NCBI RefSeq assembly: GCF_046195335.1
Contig: NZ_CP176093.1
DNA from: Methanospirillum lacunae
GTDB taxonomy: Archaea > Halobacteriota > Methanomicrobia > Methanomicrobiales > Methanospirillaceae
DNA length: 64,000 bases
Strand: one strand, 5' to 3'
The translations under genes were made by a program, and so were the position numbers. The notes beneath the pieces were generated by a model that had not been told where the DNA came from, did not search any database, and saw only the letters and a program-made list of their open reading frames with translations. Shown piece after piece: positions 46,133 through 54,054 of the stretch (its first letter is position 1; each line of letters opens with the position of its first letter).

Positions 46133-46702
46133 TTATTTTTCTATCAATTCTTTACCGATATTCCATGCGGCACCTGCTGGTGTACCGGTAACCTCAATAT
46201 ACTGAGTACCTGTAATCATAAGAGGTTTAATCATATTCAGGTCGATGTTCCCGTCAATCATACATTCCTTTTTAATGTAAACCTCCTCAACCTCACCAAT
46301 AAAGATCTCTGCATTCTCCTGAGTAGGCATGTAGACTGTCTGGATTACTTTACAGAGGATATTTACCGGGCATTCCTCGATCATCGGGGCATTTCCTGCA
46401 GAACTGAAAAACGGCGTAAACGCATCTGATTTATCTGTGTCGTAACCGGAAACAAGCCCAACGTAATCTGTTTTCCTGGCCTGGTCGGCAGAGGGAAGAT
46501 TCACACTGAACCATCCAGATTCACGAATACCGACATTTGTATAATGTTGCTTCACGGATTTGATGTAAACGGTCGGGGGTGCCGGGGAAATAAGCCCATA
46601 ACAGCCAAGTGTATTATAATTCGGTTTTCCATTTACCATACTGCCAACAACAATAATTGGAAATGCTCCTGCTGGCATTTTTCCTATCATTACTTTTTCC
46701 AT
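46133..46702 (-). CDS. Flavin reductase-like FMN-binding protein
   Basis: 189 aa from ATG 46702 with AGAGGAAAC as ribosome-binding site; the frame is open 29 codons further but the fold begins at MEKVMIGKMPAGAFPIIVVG. Family landmarks: NTLGCYGLISPAPPTVYIKS, then GWFSVNLPSADQARKTDYVG and an IFIGEVEEVYI strand. This is the split beta-barrel flavin_reduct group, including flavoredoxins, that transfers electrons through bound FMN. It lies downstream of the isopentenyl-diphosphate isomerase gene (83 bp), possibly co-transcribed. Confidence 0.85.
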   Translation of the reverse strand: MEKVMIGKMPAGAFPIIVVGSMVNGKPNYNTLGCYGLISPAPPTVYIKSVKQHYTNVGIRESGWFSVNLPSADQARKTDYVGLVSGYDTDKSDAFTPFFSSAGNAPMIEECPVNILCKVIQTVYMPTQENAEIFIGEVEEVYIKKECMIDGNIDLNMIKPLMITGTQYIEVTGTPAGAAWNIGKELIEK

Positions 46703-46785
46703 GATTGTTTCCTCTTTCTCACAACGTTTTATTCTTGTACCACATGGAGATCCTGTACTTTTTTTCATTAGTTCTGATTTTGATT

Positions 46786-47310
46786 TCATAATTTTGTGGA
46801 GATTCTGTGATTTTTTAGTTTGTTCATCAAAATCACAAACCAGATCGTATAAACTTCAGGATTTAGAACGATCCCTTCGTAAATACGCGGTACAGAGATC
46901 CACTGGTAATCTTCTGCCTCATTAGGATCCGGATGAATACATCCATCATATCCTCCAATTAAGACATGATCGAATTCGTGTTCGATCATTTGATTATCCA
47001 GGTGGGCTACATAGAGAAAATTGAATAGCGGTTTCAATATGCATTCAAATCCCATCTCCTCATTCAACCTCCTGTGAGCCGAGGATAATAAATCCTCACC
47101 AGCCCTCGGATGACCACAGCATGCATTTGTCCATAATCCTCCTGAATGGTATTTCGATGACGCCCTTTTCTGAAGAAGCATCTCCCCTTGTGAATTGTAG
47201 ATAATGATGGAAAATGCACGGTGAATTTTTCCTTCACGATGGATTTGCATCTTTTCCGCATACCCGATTTCTGTATCGTGTCTATCCACGAGAATAAGCA
47301 TCTCTGTCAT
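46786..47310 (-). CDS. idi: Isopentenyl-diphosphate delta-isomerase, type 1 (Nudix)
   Basis: 174 aa. LVDRHDTEIGYAEKMQIHRE, HRAFSIIIYNSQGEMLLQKR, WTNACCGHPRAGEDLLSSAH (catalytic Cys), RRLNEEMGFE and EHEFDHVLIGGY with the second catalytic Glu/His set match the complete type 1 enzyme. It interconverts IPP and DMAPP for ether-lipid isoprenoids using divalent metal. Archaea usually use the unrelated flavin type 2 enzyme, so this gene probably came by transfer. The structured RNA copy 2 ends 63 nt upstream on the same strand. Confidence 0.93.
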   Translation of the reverse strand: MTEMLILVDRHDTEIGYAEKMQIHREGKIHRAFSIIIYNSQGEMLLQKRASSKYHSGGLWTNACCGHPRAGEDLLSSAHRRLNEEMGFECILKPLFNFLYVAHLDNQMIEHEFDHVLIGGYDGCIHPDPNEAEDYQWISVPRIYEGIVLNPEVYTIWFVILMNKLKNHRISTKL

Positions 47311-47372
47311 TAACTACCCTGGATTATCCTCCACGAATGTTCTGTTCTATTCTGACCAGTTATAATTTAATA

Positions 47373-47462
47373 CAAAATGCTCTGGAACTATCCAGAGCAT
47401 TTGCTCAATACTATGAAGTGATTTTAGATAACACGTTTAGAATTAATCTTTGTTTCACTTCC
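47373..47462 (-). ncRNA. Structured RNA element, copy 2
   Basis: 90 nt, gapless match to 41453-41542. Shared blocks: GAAGTGAAACAAAGATTA at the 5-prime end, TCTAAAC, CACTTCAT, and the 3-prime hairpin ATGCTCTGGA-TAGT-TCCAGAGCAT followed by TTTTG. The stem extends to 12 bp with flanking A-T pairs. All three stem differences from copy 1 are compensatory. A TATA-like ACATAATAATTT lies ~20 nt before the 5-prime end on this strand. It ends 63 nt before the idi start, so it could be a terminator-type leader or an independent small RNA. Confidence 0.65.
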
Positions 47463-47839
47463 ATTACATCAAATTATTATGTTTTGCATAACAGCATGTG
47501 CTCCATTTGGAATAATCTTCAGGGAACCAGAACCTACAGTTCTCCCTGGGTTCATTTGAAGGGGAACCTAGGTACCTTCCAGAGTCCTTGCTTATTGTTG
47601 ATCTTTCGGGTACTTATTGAAAATACGAACTTCTATTACACTTAGGTACTTGGAGGTAACTGATGATATTATAGAAAATTAATAGAAAAATAAGAAATTA
47701 CCATATTTGTGTAATTTCCTCAATGGAAATGAATTGATTAAAAAGACAATTGAATTAAGTAAAAATTGTATTATATTAATGTTTGCCATTCAATTTTTAA
47801 GACACTTCGGTTTTCACATGATAGAAGGAATTTAAAAAA
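47463..47839. other. Gap without a recognisable gene
   Basis: Upstream of RNA copy 2. AT-rich near the nitroreductase end; no further feature identified. Confidence 0.4.
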
Positions 47840-48676
47840 TTAAACGACTGATATCCTGGTCAGAGGTCTTTTTGGGATTTGATATATCTGATATCGTGGA
47901 TTTCCGATAAGCAGAACATGATGTGGTGTGTGACCCTGGGGAAGCGGGATTAAACCCAGAACATCAGGCGAACCAGATAAAGCCATTTGCAATAGACCGG
48001 CCCAGCAGGTTCCAAGATCATAAACCTGGGCGATAAGATCCAGGTAACTGAGTGCAATGATGGCATCATATCCGGCACTGTGAATTGTCGTATCAGCATG
48101 GGCAATGATAAGGGCCGGAGCATGATAACAGACAGGATCTTCTCCAGACTCCCATACCGCAATAATTTTTGATATCACCGGTAGGAGTGGAGCGAATTCA
48201 TCTGGTGTATTGACTTCCTGTAGAGACCTTAACCAATCGATCGTGGCTGATGACAACTTCTGGATCACAGCGGGGTCTTTCACGATCATCCACTCAACCG
48301 GATGCAGATTAAACCCGCTCGGTGCATATCTGATAATATCCAGGAGATTGATCAAGAGATCATGTGAGACAGGTTTATCCTGGAAATGTCGGATAGTTCT
48401 TCGGGATACAATCAAAGATTTTACTGTTTCAGGCGAAACCTTCCGGTCAATAGAGGAACCTTGGAACGGCTCGACTTCAGGGGTTTCAATTTTAATGGCT
48501 CCCTGTGGGCAAAAAGATTCACAATGTCCACATGTAGTACAGAACACCTTGTAATCTGATGCAACTGTTGGGATTTTGGTTATTGGATCTTGGATGAGAA
48601 TTGAAGAGAGACATACATTGCTACATATACCACAACGGTTACATCGATCACTATCAATAGAAAAATTAACCTGCAT
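47840..48676 (-). CDS. Ferredoxin-nitroreductase fusion
   Basis: 278 aa. Residues ~9-60 carry two [4Fe-4S] motifs (CNRCGICSNVC and CTTCGHCESFCP). The nitroreductase fold follows: SRRTIRHFQDKPVSHDLLIN (FMN-phosphate Arg residues), RYAPSGFNLHPVEWMIVKD, and the C-terminal GTCWAGLLQMALSG and LIGNPRYQIYQIPKR. FMN enzyme that can take electrons directly from ferredoxin. Divergent from an HxlR regulator gene with a 41-bp intergenic region, a layout typical of redox-stress control. Confidence 0.9.
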   Translation of the reverse strand: MQVNFSIDSDRCNRCGICSNVCLSSILIQDPITKIPTVASDYKVFCTTCGHCESFCPQGAIKIETPEVEPFQGSSIDRKVSPETVKSLIVSRRTIRHFQDKPVSHDLLINLLDIIRYAPSGFNLHPVEWMIVKDPAVIQKLSSATIDWLRSLQEVNTPDEFAPLLPVISKIIAVWESGEDPVCYHAPALIIAHADTTIHSAGYDAIIALSYLDLIAQVYDLGTCWAGLLQMALSGSPDVLGLIPLPQGHTPHHVLLIGNPRYQIYQIPKRPLTRISVV

Positions 48677-48717
48677 GATTTCACCAATTCTGGATCACAT
48701 TAAAATGGTCTGATAGG

Positions 48718-49119
48718 ATGAAAAACATACCAGTACCCTCAATCCTATATAGTACTTTATTCAATACTAATTGCGAAATGGCAATAAAATCAAAAATAAT
48801 TGATGATAACAACGTTGATTATCCAATACATACCTATCTCTCTATCATCGGGGGAAAATGGAAACCAGAGATCCTTTGGCATCTGCGCAAAAGTTCTCTT
48901 CGATTTCTTGAACTACAGAGGAGTATACCCCGTATTACCCAGTCAGTACTTACACAGAATTTGAGAGAGTTGGAAGCAGATGGATTGCTCACCAGAACTG
49001 CGTACCCTGAAATTCCCCCAAGGGTAGAGTATGAGTTAACCGATCTTGGAAAGACTGTTTTTCCTGTCCTTGATGCTATTAGTGCATGGGGACGGGGATA
49101 TATGAAAATAAAAGAATAA
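48718..49119 (+). CDS. HxlR-family transcriptional regulator
   Basis: 133 aa. YLSIIGGKWKPEILWHLRKS, LRFLELQRSIPRITQSVLTQ, NLRELEADGLLTRTAYPEIP and PRVEYELTDLGKTVFPVLDA are the full HxlR winged helix. Met22 (MAIKSKII) is an alternative start, which would add a longer promoter region. The divergent nitroreductase gene is the probable target; members of this family respond to aldehydes, thiol stress or quinones. Confidence 0.9.
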   Translation: MKNIPVPSILYSTLFNTNCEMAIKSKIIDDNNVDYPIHTYLSIIGGKWKPEILWHLRKSSLRFLELQRSIPRITQSVLTQNLRELEADGLLTRTAYPEIPPRVEYELTDLGKTVFPVLDAISAWGRGYMKIKE

Positions 49120-49517
49120 AGCGATTTTCATGATGAAAACCCTCGGTTCTGAAAATCTATATTGGATGTAGATACAGAATCTCTGTCATGAGTCGCTTAA
49201 TGGACGACTTTTGCTTATTCAAATATTCATCGATATAATCTGGACACAACTCATGGTCAAATGTATCAGTTTTAATGCTTCATTCACTTGGTGGAATATG
49301 GATTCCATCATATTTTATTAATAATTAATTAAATTTATATTTTTACATATACAATCTACTTGTGTAAATAGAATCCATATTTACATTATTGGTTGTAATC
49401 TTTTACATTTTGATTGAATTCAATTTGAAATTAAGTTGAATGTGTGAAGGACTATAATATCGAAAAAAGAGGTTTTAGAAATAAGAATTATTTCAAGCAA
49501 CCTGAAGTGTTTGGCTT
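49120..49517. other. AT-rich promoter region
   Basis: About 400 bp, strongly AT-rich from 49310 on. Contains the inverted repeat at 49363-49385 and TATA-like tracts before the binding-protein gene. Confidence 0.4.
49363..49385. promoter_or_regulatory. Inverted repeat TGTAAAT-N9-ATTTACA
   Basis: Perfect 7-bp arms with a 9-bp centre, 133 bp before the binding-protein start. Candidate operator for a metal- or corrinoid-responsive regulator. Confidence 0.4.
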
Positions 49518-50567
49518 ATGAAAGAAATAATAGTTCGTAGTAATCCCTACTATTTACTTGGAATTGTCATTTGTTTGTTTGCGGTGAGTATTTGCTCGGC
49601 AGAAAGCAGCAGTACCTCAATTCCCGGTAATGTGTCGTCAATAGGATGTCTCTTTAATCCATCATACGAAAAAGTTGTCATCCTTGGTGATGAGAATAAA
49701 ATTACCATGACTGCTGACGTTGATAAGACCGCATGGCCATGGTCCAATGTTATTTATAAACATCTCAATGATGTTCTGATTATCATTTCCAATGCAAATA
49801 ATCCGAATATAGAAGAATTGTTGAAAAACAAACCAGATCTGATCTTTTTCTGGAACAATTCTGCTGTTGTTCAGAAGATGACAGAAGCCGGAATTGCTGT
49901 TGTCTCTCTTCCCTCATCAAGTAAGTTCACCGATGACAAGACGCAACTGCAAATCTACGCAAAGGCACTTGGACCCGATGCGAAACTCAAAGCAGATGAA
50001 TATGCTAAATATTTCGATGAAAAACTTGCAATGGTGAAGAGCAGAACTTCAGATATTGGAGAAGATAACAGACCATCGGTTTATTTTGCAATTCAAAAAC
50101 CTCTTGAAACAGCAGGGATCAACTCAGACATCTCTGAAGAAATCCGGCTTGCCGGTGGAAAGAGTGTCACTGAAAACCTTTCAGCAGGGTTTGGATCAGA
50201 TATTTCCATGGAACAGTTATCACAATGGAATCCTGATTACATTATTATTGATCACTGCAGGGCAAGTTCAACTTCAAAACCACCAGATGAAACGTTATCA
50301 AATATGATGAGTGATCCTGCGTTTTCAGAATTAACTGCAGTTAAAAAACAACAGGTTTTTATCAGTCCTACCGGCGTGATGTTTTGGGATGGAGGCCAAC
50401 AACAGATATTACAATTGATCTGGCTCGCAAAGCTGCTTCATCCTGATAAATTTGAAGATATTAGTATGGAAACTGAATTAAAGGAGTTTTATAGTAAATT
50501 CTTTGGTTATGATTTAACAGATAACGAAACTGACCGGATTCTAAAATCCCTTCCGCCAACTTCGTAA
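49518..50567 (+). CDS. Orphan ABC substrate-binding protein, iron/cobalamin type
   Basis: 349 aa. Signal peptide (~11-28, LLGIVICLFAVSICSAES). Type III (helical-backbone) binding fold: EKVVILGDENKITMTADVDK, ELLKNKPDLIFFWNNSAVVQ, KMTEAGIAVVSLPSSSKFTD, GGKSVTENLSAGFGSDISME and LSQWNPDYIIIDHC, the BtuF/FhuD pattern in which the ligand sits between two lobes. Ligands in this family are Fe-siderophores, haem or corrinoids; the last is essential for methanogens. No permease or ATPase follows; a hairpin terminator closes the gene. Confidence 0.87.
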   Translation: MKEIIVRSNPYYLLGIVICLFAVSICSAESSSTSIPGNVSSIGCLFNPSYEKVVILGDENKITMTADVDKTAWPWSNVIYKHLNDVLIIISNANNPNIEELLKNKPDLIFFWNNSAVVQKMTEAGIAVVSLPSSSKFTDDKTQLQIYAKALGPDAKLKADEYAKYFDEKLAMVKSRTSDIGEDNRPSVYFAIQKPLETAGINSDISEEIRLAGGKSVTENLSAGFGSDISMEQLSQWNPDYIIIDHCRASSTSKPPDETLSNMMSDPAFSELTAVKKQQVFISPTGVMFWDGGQQQILQLIWLAKLLHPDKFEDISMETELKEFYSKFFGYDLTDNETDRILKSLPPTS

Positions 50568-50581
50568 AGATTATAGAGTAA

Positions 50582-50602
50582 AAAAGGAGAGACTCTCCTT
50601 TT
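50582..50602 (+). terminator. Hairpin terminator
   Basis: AAAAGGAGA-GAC-TCTCCTTTT, perfect 9-bp stem, 15 bp after the binding-protein stop, with a U-rich 3-prime arm. Confidence 0.65.
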
Positions 50603-50726
50603 ACCTCCGAGAGCCGGATGAAACTACAATGGTGTTGATGATCTTCATTGAATCATCAACCCTCTAATTACTCATAATATTATATTTCATAAATTGAATT
50701 CTTAACAGATTGGAAAAACCGTACTA

Positions 50727-51835
50727 TTATTTTCCGAAAAAATCCGAGACCTCCTCTAAATATTCTCGTATAGGAAGTCCCTGGGGACATTTATCCTCAC
50801 ACTCTCCACACTTGGCACAACATGAGGCATACCCGGGTATTCCCCCTGAAAAAGTACCATTTAGAGCCCAGAGGTATACGCCGGCTGCTTTTTCTTGTGC
50901 ATCGAAGGCATATGCCTGATTATAATACTCGAAGCACTGGGGCATATCGACTCCTTTCTGACATGGCATGCAATAGCGGCAGCCAGTACATGGGATCTTC
51001 ATCCGGGAGGCAAACGTATCACACAGTTTTTCAACAACAGCAAGTTCTCCGGGAGAGAGAGAACCCGGCAGGCCCTGTTCTGCACTGGCAAGGTTTTCCC
51101 TGACTTGTTCCATGTCTGACATACTTGAAAGTACAACCGTGACTTCCGGGTGATTCCAGACCCATTGGAGTCCCCATTCAGACGGGGTTCGGCTGACTAG
51201 GGCGTCACGGATATACTGGTGGATTATGGGAACGTCCCCAGAAAGGAGGCCACCCCGGAGCGGTTCCATGACGAGGATACCAAGACCCTGTTCAGATGCT
51301 ACTTCAGACCCTGAGTGCCAGCCTGATTCTCCTCGTCCATGTAATTATACTGGATTTGGGCAAATGTCCACTCATAAGCATCGACTATCTCCTTATAGAC
51401 CGGGAACAGGTCATGGAAAGAAAATGCAGGATATCGGATTCTCCCGTCTGCTCTGACACTGTCAAGCAATTCAAGAACGCCCAACTGGGAAAGTTTTTCC
51501 CATGTTTCGCCACTGAGCCCGTGGAGGAGATAGAAATCGATATGATCAGTAGCAAGCCGGGAAAGCTGTTCGTCCAGGAACCGGTCCATCTCCTCCCGTT
51601 TGGTGGCCAGAAAAACCCTGTCGACAACAAGTTCACTCTCACCGTTGTGGTAAGGGTAGGCTGTATCGATATAATTTACTCCGCCATCAATGGCGGTACG
51701 GATCATATCAGTTGCCATCTACTCATCGACTTTTCCTCCGGCCTGCTGATCCCCTTCGGTGGGTAATCTCATGCACCCGAAACCGAGGATCGAGATATCG
51801 TGCCTGCACCGTGGGAACTTCCTGTACAGCATCAT
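50727..51835 (-). pseudogene. Aldo/keto reductase with C-terminal 4Fe-4S motifs, broken by a stop and a frameshift
   Basis: Three in-order parts of one ~370-aa protein. Part 1 from ATG 51835: LYRKFPRCRHDISILGFGCM RLPTEG, ending DE then TAG (51719-51721). Part 2 continues in the same frame: MATDMIRTAIDGGVNYIDTA, then YLLHGLSGETWEKL, to 51299. One base is missing near 51297, after which part 3 continues: SEQGLGILVMEPLRGGLLSG, to 50727, with CTGCRYCMPCQKGVDMPQCF and CCAKCGECEDKCPQG ferredoxin motifs. All family blocks are present, so the lesions are recent. Start 51835 has AAAGGTGA as ribosome-binding site. Two independent lesions argue against sequencing error alone. Confidence 0.85.
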
Positions 51836-51909
51836 TTCACCTTTCTCTATCTTGCGAGGACCTTGAGGAGGTAAATAGGGATCATGGACAAAAATGTCAG
51901 CAAGAGCGA

Positions 51910-52223
51910 TTAACCGCCTTCATTGATCTGGTCTGCCAGTTCCTCGTTTGCCCAGTCTTTTAGTGACATGAGGTGCGGGATGATGGTCTGTCCTCGTGAT
52001 GTGGCATCCCGGGAAACTCAGTACGAGAAACTAGGCGATCTTCTTCAAGAGCCCTGAGTTGACGGGTTAGCATTTTCTGGGAAATATTTGGCAGTTTTTC
52101 CTGAATTTCCCGAAACGGAGTGGTGCGTCTTTAATTTTCCCAGAGGATGAGTGGTTTCCATTTCCCACCGATTATGTCCATTTCCGCCTCAACTGAACAG
52201 ACATACATCCGCTTTTTTATCAT
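51910..52223 (-). pseudogene. Broken HxlR-family regulator gene
   Basis: From ATG 52223: KKRMYVCSVEAEMDIIGGKW, then KPLILWEN and an in-frame TAA (52131-52133), then PFREIQEKLPNISQKMLTRQ, LRALEEDRLVSRTEFPGMPH. A frameshift or deletion removes the PPRVEY block, after which GQTIIPHLMSLKDWANEELA, DQINEGG-stop completes the C-terminus. It lies directly upstream of the broken aldo/keto reductase on the same strand and was probably its regulator; the pair is decaying together. Confidence 0.8.
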
Positions 52224-52358
52224 ATCCTGGTATTCCTCCCTTTGATAGGTTAATAGTTACGTTTCTTCCAATCGGGATTTTTCAGGTTTTCGGGAGCCAG
52301 GAGGAAATGGCTGTGATCCGATACTTAAAAAAAGTTCAATGATTAACTAATTCTGACA

Positions 52359-52793
52359 ATGAGTAAGGGCAATGCTATCGCGCTCATCAGCCGGGTACGG
52401 GAAAAAGCGAACCGGTTGATTGTCCATGAACTTGAAGAACACGGGATCACCGGTATAGTTCCCTCGCATGGCGATATTTTGCATTTTCTCTATCTAGAAA
52501 AATGCTGTACCATGAAGGATCTTGCTACAAAGATTCACAGATCCAAACCCAATGTAACGGTCCTTGTCAATAAACTGGTTGAGTTAGGATATGTGAAAAA
52601 AGAGAAAAGCACGGACGACAATCGGGTTACATATATTTCACTTACAGAAAAAGGAGAAAGCCTCAAGCCGGTATTTATTTATGTCTCCAAAAAACTCCAG
52701 AAAGCAGTTTATGGCGGTCTTTCTGATGAGGAATCTGAATTACTAGAGAGATTACTTCAGAAGGTTTACGATGAATTTCCGAAATTGGAGTGA
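52359..52793 (+). CDS. MarR-family transcriptional regulator
   Basis: 144 aa. Winged helix at ~30-100: GIVPSHGDILHFLYLEKCCT, MKDLATKIHRSKPNVTVLVN, KLVELGYVKKEKSTDDNRVT YISLTEKGESL (the DxR wing). Dimerisation helices at both ends. It precedes the iron-sulfur flavoprotein gene on the same strand (136 bp), the probable target. The gap holds direct repeats AATAATTA-AATAATTA (~52834-52851) that may be an operator. Confidence 0.92.
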   Translation: MSKGNAIALISRVREKANRLIVHELEEHGITGIVPSHGDILHFLYLEKCCTMKDLATKIHRSKPNVTVLVNKLVELGYVKKEKSTDDNRVTYISLTEKGESLKPVFIYVSKKLQKAVYGGLSDEESELLERLLQKVYDEFPKLE

Positions 52794-52929
52794 ACTCTCA
52801 TGATCTACTTTGGTCATCGTCGGGACCTTATTCCGAATAATTAAATAATTAAATGTCTAACTATTTTACAATCAGGTAATTCCGGAAAATTCCCCAAAAG
52901 CCTGAATTATAATTATTATTGAGGTAACA

Positions 52930-53484
52930 ATGAAGATCATTGGAATAGCATCCAGCCCCCGAAAGGGTGCAAACAGCCAGACACTGGTCGAACATATCCT
53001 CTCCGGTGCGGAAAAGGCCGGTGCAAAGACTGAGCTTGTACGGCTCTGCGATCTTAACATCGAGCCCTGCATTGGCTGTAACGATTGCAAGAAGAGTAAT
53101 GGCTGTGTCCAGAAAGATGATTTTGCAGGACTCGTCAGCAAACTTGAAACTGCTGATGCCGTTGTTTTTGGTTCACCGGTGTACTGGGGACGTCTGAATG
53201 CCCAGGCATATCCAGTCATTGACCGGTTATATTCTCTCCTTAAATCAGACTTCTCCACAGATTTTCCAAAAGGGAAGAAATTCGTAGTGGCCCTGACGTG
53301 TGGTGGGATGGGTGCAGAGGCTGTCAACCCGGTTAATGAATATGCGAAACATATATTCTCATTCCTGGGATTTGCTGATGCCGGCTTTGTCTGGCAGAAC
53401 CATTGCTTCGCACCTGATGATATCACGAAGTTCACTGAAACTATTCAGAAAGCTGAGTCGCTTGGTAAATCCCTGGCACAATAA
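52930..53484 (+). CDS. Iron-sulfur flavoprotein / NADPH-dependent FMN reductase
   Basis: 184 aa. KIIGIASSPRKGANSQTLVE is the FMN-phosphate loop; CIGCNDCKKSNGCVQKDD (CxxCxxCx5C) is the compact cluster motif of archaeal iron-sulfur flavoproteins (Isf); VFGSPVYWGRLNAQAYPVID is the second FMN loop. Reduces O2/H2O2 or quinones with ferredoxin in Methanosarcina relatives. Ribosome-binding site GAGGT 5-6 nt before the ATG. Likely part of a MarR-controlled oxidative-stress unit. Confidence 0.9.
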   Translation: MKIIGIASSPRKGANSQTLVEHILSGAEKAGAKTELVRLCDLNIEPCIGCNDCKKSNGCVQKDDFAGLVSKLETADAVVFGSPVYWGRLNAQAYPVIDRLYSLLKSDFSTDFPKGKKFVVALTCGGMGAEAVNPVNEYAKHIFSFLGFADAGFVWQNHCFAPDDITKFTETIQKAESLGKSLAQ

Positions 53485-54054
53485 TCTTTCTTTTTGATTT
53501 GAGAGCCTGCCATAAGGAAGATAACTCTGAATGGGTCCAGCTGGAGGTCTGTTCTCTTTGTATTCTGCCCTGCAGGTCCTACCTGTGATCGGTATTCCCA
53601 TAATCAGCCTCTCTTCGGGTCATCTCCCCGCATAACACTGGCCCGGATGATAAACCCCGGTGTATATCCACGTTTTTCTGTAACCTCTGTGGTTAATTTT
53701 TCTATGTTTTAAACAAATTGCATATTTTTTATAAAAATAGAGTTCTTCTTCAGTTCAGCTTCATACCATGGGTATGTTTTATTCAACATCTTCAGTACAT
53801 GTAGTAAGTCGCATGTAATTTTGATATTTGGGAGATAGAGGCTGTGTGATATTACATGATGACCCTGATCATGCTAAATTCTTACAACCGCAGAGAAAAA
53901 TCCTGGATATCTTCCAGCCTGGATCACCGGAAGATCCAACAAGCACAAGTGACATGATCAGTACCGGTATCAAACCGAGGAGCATTCCTCTCATCCTGAT
54001 ATTCATTTTTTCATCTCTGATACAATTCTTCCTGTCGTGTGGGATGTATTTCCA
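53485..54054. other. Gap without a recognisable gene
   Basis: About 570 bp convergent region. A plus-strand frame (53828-54088) runs into the amidohydrolase gene on the other strand and lacks protein-like features. T-rich tracts may terminate transcription. Confidence 0.4.

Noticed and set aside
51719..51721. UAG in the aldo/keto reductase as a pyrrolysine codon
   Set aside because: A separate frameshift also breaks the gene and no Pyl machinery is visible; decay explains both lesions.
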